From Paenibacillus antarcticus (lineage in GTDB: Bacteria > Bacillota > Bacilli > Paenibacillales > Paenibacillaceae): a stretch of DNA of 64,000 nt. Position numbers and translations under genes: made by a program. Shown here one piece after another: positions 52,843 to 60,563 of this stretch (position 1 is its first letter; every line of letters starts with the position of its first letter). The stretch spans positions 1-64,000 of the forward strand of contig NZ_LVJI01000012.1 of assembly GCF_001637225.1 (NCBI RefSeq), given 5' to 3'. The notes under the pieces are model-generated. The model searched no databases and had not been told where the DNA came from. It saw nothing but the letters and a program-made list of their open reading frames with translations.

Positions 52843-53448
52843 TTAACGATCTAATACCCTTCGGTACTCCCTTGCCGACTTTAATGGATTGTCACTTTCA
52901 GTAATCCCCGACAGTATCGCAATTCCTGCTGCACCAGTTGCTACAATCTGATGCACATTCTCAAGAATAATACCCCCTATCGCAATCACTGGAATAGGAA
53001 CTTTCTTCACCAACTCTTCTAAAGATTTCGTTCCTCTAGGTTGCTGGCCCGGCTTCGAATTCGTTGGAAAGATATGACCATATACTAAATAATCAGCACC
53101 TTGCTTATACATCTCATCAGCTTCTTGAACATTATGAACAGAACGTCCTACTCTCAATCCGGGAAACACGCGCCTGATTACTTCAACATCTAAGCTATGA
53201 TGACTGAGTTGGATACCTCCAACACCAGCGGCCCAAGCCACATCAACTCGATCGTTAATGATCACTTTACTCAGAGGTACCCCACCAGCCTTAAAGGATA
53301 GCATTGCCAGCCAAAGTTCTTTCGCGGTGCTTGATTTCTCCCTTAGATGAAAGGCTGTTACATATGGATGTATACGTGATGCTATCCTAGCAAAACGTTC
53401 CAACTCAGACTGACCATTCGAAATCACATGTAACTCTCGAGCACACAT
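52843..53448 (-). CDS. tenI: Thiazole tautomerase TenI (ThiE-like fold)
   Basis: 201 residues behind AGGAGGG. ThiE/TenI TIM barrel: LHVISNGQ, FHLREKSSTAKEL, VIINDRVDVAWAAGVGGIQLSHHS, GRSVHNVQEA, DYLVYGHIFPTNSKPGQQPRG, VIAIGGII. The His in QLSHHS (ThiE has LGQED there) points to the tautomerase TenI rather than thiamine phosphate synthase. First gene after the TPP riboswitch; 76 bases separate it from thiO. Confidence 0.88.
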   Translation of the reverse strand: MCARELHVISNGQSELERFARIASRIHPYVTAFHLREKSSTAKELWLAMLSFKAGGVPLSKVIINDRVDVAWAAGVGGIQLSHHSLDVEVIRRVFPGLRVGRSVHNVQEADEMYKQGADYLVYGHIFPTNSKPGQQPRGTKSLEELVKKVPIPVIAIGGIILENVHQIVATGAAGIAILSGITESDNPLKSAREYRRVLDR

Positions 53449-53504
53449 CCCATTTCCCTCCTACTCTTCACCCAGTCAAAATATGAAGTAAGAAATAATA
53501 CCAA

Positions 53505-53537
53505 CAAAAAAAGCCACCCTCTACATAGAAGGTGGCT
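53505..53537 (-). terminator. Riboswitch-linked intrinsic terminator
   Basis: On the minus strand AGCCACC (53537-53531) and GGTGGCT (53518-53512) arms followed by TTTTTTTG. It stands between the TPP aptamer and tenI, the expected expression platform for ligand-dependent early termination. Confidence 0.85.
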
Positions 53538-53605
53538 CTATAACAATAGTCAAAAGAATGCAGACGCATATACGCATACAGACCTATCTTAACCAAAGCA
53601 TTCAA

Positions 53606-53696
53606 GCTCACTTCCCTACGCTGGTACAATCCAGATCAGGTTCAAAGGGTTTGGAATCACATACTTCCGTCTCAGCTAAATAGCACCCCTAGTGAT
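53606..53696 (-). ncRNA. TPP riboswitch (thi-box)
   Basis: On the minus strand the conserved thi-box elements appear in order: ACTAGGGGTGC, GCTGAGA, ACCCTTTGAACCTGATCTGG and TACCAGCGTAGGGAAGTG. Pairing of CACTAGGG-side and the closing CGTAGGGAAGTG strands forms the aptamer. Binding of thiamine pyrophosphate should favour the terminator at 53505-53537 and shut off tenI-thiO-thiS-thiG. Confidence 0.96.
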
Positions 53697-53717
53697 CAAA
53701 CGTATTCAATTGGATAC

Positions 53718-53746
53718 ATCCTAACACAAATATTGGGAAAATTGAA
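53718..53746 (-). promoter_or_regulatory. Sigma-A-like promoter of the thiamine operon
   Basis: Minus strand TTCAAT (53746-53741), 17-base spacer, TAGGAT (53723-53718). Start predicted near 53711, about 15 bases before the aptamer. Confidence 0.55.
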
Positions 53747-53850
53747 CCCCTATAACGATTCATCATAGCATTTTCTTTATTCTTATTAGATATTCTTATT
53801 AGATAATATAAAAAAAAATAATTTATAGTCTGAAAAGGGGTAATTACATA

Positions 53851-54681
53851 ATGAGATTTACAGTAAAGACTAAATTTATTGCAGTTTCAAGTATGGTTAA
53901 AGGGTATTGAAACCATTCAAGCCATCAACTATCACGTAGAACATATCGATTACGCTAAACATCAAATCCTATCTACAAAAGTTCTACAAGAACGCTCCGA
54001 TTTACTAACAGATATCTCTAGTAATATGACTACAGTTGATCATTTATTATTAACCTATCAAGAATCCCTTCTGAATGACGACGCCAAAGCAAATCTCACG
54101 AAGTTAATATTAGTCAAGTCTCAACATTAATCGGACATATTTCATCCCAAACAAATCTACTCGCATTAAATGCAGCTATTGAAGCAGCACGTGCTGGCGA
54201 TGCTGGTATGGGATTTGCTGTGGTGGCTACCGAAATACGTAAGCTAGCATCACAGACTGATGCATTCGTTCTTAATATTTCGGAATTAATAAATAGTATC
54301 CAGACGGATTCCGCAATGGCGGTCAAAGTAATGAATGAAGGTCTAATTGAAGTTAATGCAGGATTACACGAGGTTGGTGAAGCAGAGATAGCATTCTAAC
54401 AAATCTTTAAATCTTCTGAGCTTGTTACCCTGAAAGTACAAGAAACGGCGGCTGCAACTGAACAAATGGCTACTAGTACGGAAGAAGTTGCAGCAACTGT
54501 TACTAATGTAGGTGCTATAGCCCAACAAACATCAGCTACAGCTCAGACAGTGGCGTCCGCTGCTGAAGAGCAGTTGGCATCTACAGAAGAAATTACAGCT
54601 TCAGCTAAAAGCTTATTAGATATATCTCAAGATTTATCCAAAGTTGTAAATACCTTCAAGACTAACAAAACAAATCTCTAA
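53851..54681 (+). pseudogene. Decayed methyl-accepting chemotaxis protein
   Basis: The start MRFTVKTKFIAVSS (53851, AAAGGGG upstream) is followed by a frameshift near 53895; a second frame gives part of the ligand-binding domain (LKGIETIQAINYHVEHIDYAKH). Near 54108 a deletion junction joins this to the cytoplasmic hairpin [47 protein letters not shown] at 54397-54399 interrupts it, after which ATEQMATSTEEVAATV and a normal C-terminus follow. Membrane segment 2 and HAMP are missing. Two frame changes, one nonsense codon and one deletion make function impossible. Confidence 0.88.
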
Positions 54682-54751
54682 CCACTTACAATAAATATGA
54701 TTCAACCCAGCTTCTAAAGTTGGATTGAATCATATTCTTATGACAACAGCC

Positions 54752-55039
54752 CTATTTCTCTGCCCATTCCTTAAATATCTGTATCATTTCTTCTAAATTC
54801 TTCAACCCACCTGCACCTTCGAAATATCCATCTTTTATCCAACATCTTATCCAGTCATTGTCATCACGATCGATGATAATTTCATTTAACAATTTACCTT
54901 CCAGTTCAGTTTCAAGCAAAGGAATCGTTACTCTCCATCCTGGTGTATCGATCGATTCAATTTTCAACCCATGGGTTTGCTCCCATTCATCGTCACAATA
55001 GCTTTCGTACCAACTTTCTAACCATTTAAGATAACTCAT
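54752..55039 (-). CDS. Immunity protein, Imm53 family
   Basis: 95 residues from the ATG at 55039 (AGAGG nine bases upstream); an ATG at 55048 is too near that site. LKWLESWYESYCDDEWEQTHGLKIESIDTPGW is the Imm53 signature; the rest is acidic with VTIPLLETELEG and IDRDDNDWIRCWIKDGYFEGAGG. Imm53 proteins protect against a cognate polymorphic (contact-dependent or secreted) toxin. No toxin gene is visible nearby. Its start overlaps the end of the upstream DUF2809 gene by 14 bases. Confidence 0.82.
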   Translation of the reverse strand: MSYLKWLESWYESYCDDEWEQTHGLKIESIDTPGWRVTIPLLETELEGKLLNEIIIDRDDNDWIRCWIKDGYFEGAGGLKNLEEMIQIFKEWAEK

Positions 55040-55403
55040 CCATACCATCCTCTTTCTTTTTCATCTGATTAACCCATGACCAATCCGCAACAAAAGATAT
55101 AACTATCCCTACCGTATATCTAATTAAATCAATTCCCAAGAAACCTTTACCTAATATGAGTGCGCCCAATAGGGTTGATCTTATATCATTAATCCAACCC
55201 GCTTGGTATAACTGACTGAATTCAATTGTAAAACTAAAGATCATACTCAGATAAACAGACATAAGTAATCTTTGTCGTAAGAATAATATTCTACAGCCGA
55301 AATATACCATACTTGCCCACAACGCGTCTCCGAAATGTCTTGATATAAATAGTGGTAAAACATCTGTAAAGGATCTCGAACTCATACCTAGAATGATGAC
55401 CAT
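55026..55403 (-). CDS. DUF2809 membrane protein
   Basis: 125 residues from the first conventional ATG (55403), which has no ribosome site. Family landmarks: ILGMSSRSF, LPLFISRHFGDALWASMVYFGCRILF, FSFTIEFSQLYQAGWINDIRSTLLGALILGKGF. Four hydrophobic segments. The open frame continues upstream to an ATT at 55448 with GGTGAG before it, and the added segment EWFRGRVVYIIIF resembles the usual N-terminus of the family, so the real start may be there. Function unknown. Confidence 0.75.
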   Translation of the reverse strand: MVIILGMSSRSFTDVLPLFISRHFGDALWASMVYFGCRILFLRQRLLMSVYLSMIFSFTIEFSQLYQAGWINDIRSTLLGALILGKGFLGIDLIRYTVGIVISFVADWSWVNQMKKKEDGMDELS

Positions 55404-55570
55404 TAAGAATATAATAATATAGACTACCCTACCTCTAAACCATTCAATGACAGCTCACCGCCCACATAATATATACTTCATTCGAAAAACAGGTGTCTAT
55501 ACTCATTTAGGGTTCATTTTACCTTTGGCTAGATGGGTTTGCAACTTCGGAGCTTACGATTATTAATATA

Positions 55571-55614
55571 AAAGAGTCATGGAATAGGAATAATCTTCCG
55601 ACCCCATGACTCTT
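55571..55614 (-). terminator. Terminator after the MFS gene
   Basis: AAGAGTCATGG (55572-55582) and CCATGACTCTT (55604-55614) arms with a 21-base loop; on the minus strand followed by TTATATTAATA. Confidence 0.75.
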
Positions 55615-55644
55615 ATACTTACAACGATTCATTTAACGATTCAT

Positions 55645-56847
55645 TCAAGCATTCTCTGCTGATGGCTTGACTGCTATCAAAATAAGTACCCCACCTATTC
55701 CCGCGAGTGCAGCCATTATACCGAATAAGATCCAGTGATTCACATTTTCAAGTAAGGATACGATTGGAGGGCCCAAAGAAACACCAATAAATCTCGTACT
55801 GCTATATAAAGATGTAATCGTCCCTCGTTGTTCTTTCTCAATACCTTCTGTAAGTAGCGCATCCATACAAGGAAGGGCGATACCAATCCCTGCACCACAT
55901 AGGGAGAACAGACTAATTACAAACACAATTTGACTACTAAAGCCTGTAATAATTAGACATATCGTGATGAGCGCCATCCCACCGAACCCGATCCATTTCA
56001 TCTTGTTCTTATTCTGTCCAATTACTTTTCCACCGATATAGGAACTTAGGCAAAGTACTGCAAGTGGAATCGCCAATACTAATCCTTTGAGAATTCCATC
56101 AAGCTTATATTTTGATTCTAAAGTTTCTGATAAGTAGAAGAGTACCCCAAACAATATAAACATACAGATGCAACCCACAGCGAATATAGCGTACAGCCAA
56201 CGACCTTTCTCCTTCAATACATCTTTCGTACCAGACAGGAACTTTTTTAATGAAACATTACTTGGCGTTTTACTTGGCGTTTGGACGAGAAATATGACGA
56301 GTACCAACGAGATCATGCAGAGCACCGGTATACTTATAAAAGGCAAATACCACAATGCTATCCCAAGTGCTGCACCAAGGATTGGACTAATGACTTTACC
56401 TAATGTGTTCGAGGTCTCTATAATCCCCAACCCTTTACTTACCTCTTCTTCTTGGTCAAACATATCTCCCACTAAAGGAATCACGATAGGAAATGCCCCC
56501 GCCGCACCAATCCCTTGAAGAAGTCTCCCCCCCAATATGATCCAGTAAGCTGTCATATCAACCGTAAGCCAAGCTGCAATGGCAGAGATCGCCCCACCCA
56601 CTGCTGCGATGATTAGACTTGGAATGATGACTTTTTTCCTACCGAATCGATCTGAAAGATACCCTGCAATAGGAATTAATAGTATAGCCACAATCGCATA
56701 CACTGTAATTAACATGCTTACTTTAAAAGAACTCACATGAAGTTCCCGTGAAATCAGAGGCAATATAGGAATTAGCATGGAGTTACCAAGCGTCATGATG
56801 AGCGGAATAGATGCAAGAGCAACCAAGTCCCACTTCTTATTCTTCAT
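55645..56847 (-). CDS. MFS drug-efflux-type transporter
   Basis: 400 residues behind AAAGGTGG. Twelve to fourteen hydrophobic segments; GNSMLIPILPLISREL at the N-terminus, motif A GYLSDRFGRKKVII, motif C-like GKVISPILGAALGIALWYLPF and the antiporter signature region RLLQGIGAAGAFPIVIPLVGD. It belongs with DHA1-type proton-coupled drug exporters such as B. subtilis Blt/YfkF-like proteins. Single gene. Substrate unknown. Confidence 0.88.
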   Translation of the reverse strand: MKNKKWDLVALASIPLIMTLGNSMLIPILPLISRELHVSSFKVSMLITVYAIVAILLIPIAGYLSDRFGRKKVIIPSLIIAAVGGAISAIAAWLTVDMTAYWIILGGRLLQGIGAAGAFPIVIPLVGDMFDQEEEVSKGLGIIETSNTLGKVISPILGAALGIALWYLPFISIPVLCMISLVLVIFLVQTPSKTPSNVSLKKFLSGTKDVLKEKGRWLYAIFAVGCICMFILFGVLFYLSETLESKYKLDGILKGLVLAIPLAVLCLSSYIGGKVIGQNKNKMKWIGFGGMALITICLIITGFSSQIVFVISLFSLCGAGIGIALPCMDALLTEGIEKEQRGTITSLYSSTRFIGVSLGPPIVSLLENVNHWILFGIMAALAGIGGVLILIAVKPSAENA

Positions 56848-56962
56848 TCTTAAACCACCTTTAGGGTACTTCAGACATACCTATTGTGGTTTAATTGTTC
56901 CAAACCTATTCACATGATAAATTTATAAGGGTGAAGATAAGAAATAGGCTCTCAGAAAGAGC

Positions 56963-57340
56963 CTATTCCTCGTTCTCCATATATACCCGGAGTGGTGGAA
57001 ATGATTCCATAACAGCCGGGTCATCCGATTCAACGTATCTCTTAAGTGAGAACAGCTTGTTCTCCCAGAATCGTTCGTAGTAAGATAGCCATTTCTTAAG
57101 TTCAAGCAATGGTTCAGGATCTAATCTATAACGCGTTTCGCGACCAACCTTCTGATCTTTGACGAGTCCAGCGTCCGCAAGTACTCTTAGATGCTTGGAC
57201 ACGGCTGTACGACTCATTGTAAAATGTCCGCTTATGATGGTTACCGACATCTCCTGATCGCCAAGCAAGCGCAGTAGTCTGCGGCGCGTTGGATCGGCGA
57301 TGGCTTGAAATACATCATGCTTAGATACGGACTCAGCCAT
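56963..57340 (-). CDS. ArsR family transcriptional regulator
   Basis: 125 residues from the ATG at 57340 (GAGG upstream; ATG at 57355 would lie inside the upstream gene). Winged helix: VFQAIADPTRRRLLRLLGDQEMSVTIISGHFTMSRTAVSKHLRVLADAGLVKDQKVGRETRYRL. No metal-binding Cys; this subgroup (SdpR-like) is regularly paired with SRPBCC proteins. It follows the SRPBCC gene by one base. Confidence 0.9.
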   Translation of the reverse strand: MAESVSKHDVFQAIADPTRRRLLRLLGDQEMSVTIISGHFTMSRTAVSKHLRVLADAGLVKDQKVGRETRYRLDPEPLLELKKWLSYYERFWENKLFSLKRYVESDDPAVMESFPPLRVYMENEE

Positions 57341-57341
57341 C

Positions 57342-57776
57342 TTAGACCTCAACAAGCTTTCTAAGCGAATTCACCAAGCCAACCCATCCATTCGCCATTC
57401 TCTCGCGTACAATAGCATGTGTCTCTCCAAATTCAGTTATACTATCTGCATCCCAACCTGAATGAGTGAGTGTGAATTCTGTTGTACCGTCTACTTCAAC
57501 TAATTCGAACGTTATAGCCCAATCTTTACCCCAATTGAAAGAAAGCTTATGCGGCGGATCAATAATCGTTACTTTACAAGGCGATTTACCAAAAGGTCCT
57601 GCTTCCAAATGAAACTCATGACCGTCGATCGGTTGAAAATCATTAGGCATAAACCATGCCGTTATTCCCTCGGCAGTTGCAACAGCGTCCCACACCTTTT
57701 GAATCGAAGCCTTAAGGATGAGGGTTTGTACAATATCCGGTATATCCTCTTGCGCTTGTGTATGTTTGTTGTCCAT
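57342..57776 (-). CDS. SRPBCC/AHSA1 domain protein
   Basis: 144 residues from the ATG at 57776 (GGGGG upstream); a longer reading from 57821 lacks a site. The AHSA1-type hydrophobic-pocket fold is seen in DIVQTLILKASIQKVWDAVATAEGITAWFMPNDF, HEFHLEAGPFGKSPCKVTIIDPPHKLSFNW and TEFTLTHSGWD. Such proteins bind hydrophobic small molecules. Operon with the ArsR regulator. Confidence 0.88.
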   Translation of the reverse strand: MDNKHTQAQEDIPDIVQTLILKASIQKVWDAVATAEGITAWFMPNDFQPIDGHEFHLEAGPFGKSPCKVTIIDPPHKLSFNWGKDWAITFELVEVDGTTEFTLTHSGWDADSITEFGETHAIVRERMANGWVGLVNSLRKLVEV

Positions 57777-57803
57777 TGAATGGCCCCCATTAATATAAAT
57801 TAC

Positions 57804-57857
57804 GAAACAATTTGGTTTCATTTAATTATAATACGACACCTTTTGGTTACATGTCAA
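57804..57857 (-). promoter_or_regulatory. Promoter and candidate operator of the SRPBCC/ArsR operon
   Basis: Minus strand TTGACA (57857-57852), 18-base spacer, TATTAT (57833-57828). Downstream, at 57804-57819, is a dyad with GAAAC and GTTTC arms around six bases, a likely ArsR binding site over the early transcript. Confidence 0.5.
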
Positions 57858-57928
57858 ACATACCCTTGTTCTTTTTCTTGTTAGCATCTCCAAGAGCCTG
57901 TAGACCATACTTTATGCACAATTACGCA

Positions 57929-57954
57929 AAAAAAGGCAGTCAACTAGGACCGCC
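57929..57954 (-). terminator. Terminator after helD
   Basis: On the minus strand GGCGGTC and GACTGCC arms (one mismatch) around CTAGTT, then TTTTTTTGCG. 37 bases after the stop at 57991. Confidence 0.8.
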
Positions 57955-57990
57955 TAAATACTAACTTTAAGATTACAGATCTAACAACAT

Positions 57991-60342
57991 TTACTTAATG
58001 AGATCATATTTCTCTGAACTAACCTCTGTGATGAAATGGCTTGGTTCACCTAGACTGTACATGTGAAGAAGATGCATAGCACGTGTACAAACCGTATAGA
58101 ACAGCTTCCGCTCACTCTCACGAGAATATGCCTCATTAGAGGCGTTATAAATAATTACAGCATCAAACTCAACACCCTTAGCCAAATACGACGGAATAAC
58201 CAAAGTTCCTTTTACAAACGAAGGCGTTGTTTTGGTTACCTTTTTCAGTGTCAAATCCTCCTTAAGAGAATCATACACTAGGTTGCTCTCCTCAAGCGTC
58301 TTACAAATAATCGCTGTATGTTCATACCCTTGATCATTAAGAAGTTTAATATCTTCAATGATCTTCTTGTGTAGTAGATCACGATTAGTTTCAATCACAA
58401 CCATTGGCTTATCACCTTGGCGATTAAATGGGACGATATTCTCCCCACCAGGCATCATACTCCGAGTGAAATCTACAATTTCATAAGTTGAACGATAGCT
58501 TCTTATTAAGGATATCACTTCTGTTTCTTGTGGACCGTACAATTGCTGAAGCGATTCCATACTATCAAGCACAGATGCATGAGCATAAATCCCTTGGTTT
58601 AAATCTCCGAGTGCCGTCATGCGGGCACGTGGAAACAATCTTTTTAAATATTCAAGTTGGAATGGCGAGTAATCCTGTACTTCATCGATGAATACATACC
58701 GGATGGCATTGTTCGTCTGAAAGCCTTTGACCAATTCCTCTAAATATAGATAAGGGGTCGCATCCTCATAAGATAATTTACCGCTCTTCAAGTTAGCTAC
58801 CGTAATTTCGCTAATTTCATTCCAGTAAGCAGGTAACGTACTCTGCCCGCTAACAGACTGAAGAAGTCCTTTACTTAAAAATAGTTCACGATACAATCCC
58901 TTAGCATCCACGAAACGTTTGCGTTTAATCCATCTACGAACGGGTTTCAACCATTCATTCACAATCATACGAGCTAGTAGATCTCTCTCCTTCTCATAAT
59001 CATCGAATGTGTCTTTCTTCTTATGTTGTTTCCGTCGAACACGAGTATATGCTTTCTGATATTCATCAGCACTTAGCAGATCAATCTGATTATCTACCCA
59101 AGCTGCCTCTCGTTCATTCTTAGCGAATACTGACAATTCCTTCAGCATCCAATCCCGCATCATCTCAATACGATTATCTAACTTGACGCCGGGTTCAAAG
59201 CTGTAGAACTTCTCTTTCATCGTATCTGAAGAAATAATCAGTCTTCCTTGGAATTGAATGGCTCTGAACATCATCCCGCGGGACTCTAAGTATTCTTTAT
59301 ATCGGATAATGACCTCCAAATAAGCAGGAGATGATTTATAATTGATGGATGCCTTCTTTACTTCAAGTGAATGTCCTTCATCTGTATTTAGCATGGTTTC
59401 CATTTGTGAAAATATATCTTCAAGTTCAAATTCTTTAGCTAGTCGAAAATCTAAATAGGCCTGAAAGGTTGTCTGTTGCATATTCTCTTCACCAAGTTCA
59501 GGCAACACCGATGACACATAACTATTAAACAGGGGGTTAGGCGAGAAGAGGAGAACTTGATCTGCCTTCAAGATCGCACGATATTTATACAGTAAATAGG
59601 CGACACGCTGTAGTGCAGCAGAGGTTTTGCCACTACCTGCCGAACCCTGCACAACCAACATCCGACTCTTGTCATTACGTATTACTGCATTTTGTTCCTT
59701 TTGGATCGTAGCTACGATACTCTTCATTTGATTATCAGCACTATGGCTAAGCACCTGCTGAAGCAGCTCATCGCCAATCGTTACACCCGTGTCAAACAGG
59801 ACTTCAATTTGAGCATTCCGAATGACGAACTGCCGTTTAAGCTTCATTTCTCCATTGATCTCACCCATAGGTGTATCATAACTAGCATGTCCCGGTGCTC
59901 CATCATAATATAGACTGGATACTGGCGCACGCCAGTCATATACTAGAAATGTTTCATCATCGTCGTCCAAGAAAGAAGCTATACCAAGGTAGATCGTTTC
60001 ATTGTGATTCGATCCATCTTCTTCAAAGTCAATCCGACCGAAATAAGGAGACCTAACGAGTAACTTCATTTTCTTCAGGGACTCCGAAGACTGAAGGTGA
60101 CTCCGTTCACGCTCTGACAATACCTGAGACTGCTGTCGTAGACTCGTAGAGGTTTCACCTAAGTCATCTGAACTACTAAAGTTCACTCTTACTTCGTCCC
60201 AGAATTCCTTACGTAAATCAACGACGTCACCCCGTACGTCACCTACTTCTCGTTGAAGTTTCTCAATTCTCTGTGTAACTTTTCTAGTTACATCATCGAC
60301 TCGATGCTGTTCGTCACGCCACTTTTGGTCGCTCGTGCCCAT
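57991..60342 (-). CDS. helD: RNA polymerase recycling motor ATPase HelD
   Basis: 783 residues behind AAGGGGATG. Closely parallels B. subtilis HelD: N-terminal coiled coil (WRDEQHRVDDVTRKVTQRIEKLQRE) that enters the polymerase secondary channel, FWDEVRVNF, SPYFGRIDFEE, FLVYDWRAPVSSLYYD, Walker A QGSAGSGKTSAA near 232-243, Walker B YVFIDEVQDYSPFQ, SYRSTYEI and a C-terminal TRAMHLLHMY motif. It uses ATP to release stalled or post-termination RNA polymerase. Single gene. Confidence 0.94.
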   Translation of the reverse strand: MGTSDQKWRDEQHRVDDVTRKVTQRIEKLQREVGDVRGDVVDLRKEFWDEVRVNFSSSDDLGETSTSLRQQSQVLSERERSHLQSSESLKKMKLLVRSPYFGRIDFEEDGSNHNETIYLGIASFLDDDDETFLVYDWRAPVSSLYYDGAPGHASYDTPMGEINGEMKLKRQFVIRNAQIEVLFDTGVTIGDELLQQVLSHSADNQMKSIVATIQKEQNAVIRNDKSRMLVVQGSAGSGKTSAALQRVAYLLYKYRAILKADQVLLFSPNPLFNSYVSSVLPELGEENMQQTTFQAYLDFRLAKEFELEDIFSQMETMLNTDEGHSLEVKKASINYKSSPAYLEVIIRYKEYLESRGMMFRAIQFQGRLIISSDTMKEKFYSFEPGVKLDNRIEMMRDWMLKELSVFAKNEREAAWVDNQIDLLSADEYQKAYTRVRRKQHKKKDTFDDYEKERDLLARMIVNEWLKPVRRWIKRKRFVDAKGLYRELFLSKGLLQSVSGQSTLPAYWNEISEITVANLKSGKLSYEDATPYLYLEELVKGFQTNNAIRYVFIDEVQDYSPFQLEYLKRLFPRARMTALGDLNQGIYAHASVLDSMESLQQLYGPQETEVISLIRSYRSTYEIVDFTRSMMPGGENIVPFNRQGDKPMVVIETNRDLLHKKIIEDIKLLNDQGYEHTAIICKTLEESNLVYDSLKEDLTLKKVTKTTPSFVKGTLVIPSYLAKGVEFDAVIIYNASNEAYSRESERKLFYTVCTRAMHLLHMYSLGEPSHFITEVSSEKYDLIK

Positions 60343-60386
60343 GGTTGTTTCATCCCCTTACTTGGTTTGACAATATTAATGAATGG

Positions 60387-60401
60387 TACTATAATATAGT
60401 A
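60387..60401. promoter_or_regulatory. Palindrome upstream of helD
   Basis: TACTATAATATAGTA is a perfect 7-1-7 palindrome 45 bases before the helD ATG. It contains TATAAT-like sequence on both strands, so it may simply be the promoter -10; an operator is also possible. Confidence 0.3.
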
Positions 60402-60496
60402 TTATTTGTATTTTTATGTTTTTCTTCCATTTAGATAACATGATCTATTGTAACAATCCGCTAAATAGAAATCAAATAACATGATTTATAACATTT

Positions 60497-60531
60497 AAAC
60501 GGATATCACCTTTAATAGATGATATCCGTTT
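60497..60531 (-). terminator. Terminator after the adenine deaminase gene
   Basis: 12-base arms AAACGGATATCA (60497-60508) and TGATATCCGTTT (60520-60531) around an 11-base loop; T-run on the minus strand merges with the stem (TTTAAATGTT). Confidence 0.75.
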
Positions 60532-60563
60532 CTTGCGTTCCTATGCTTTATTCTTATCTATTC

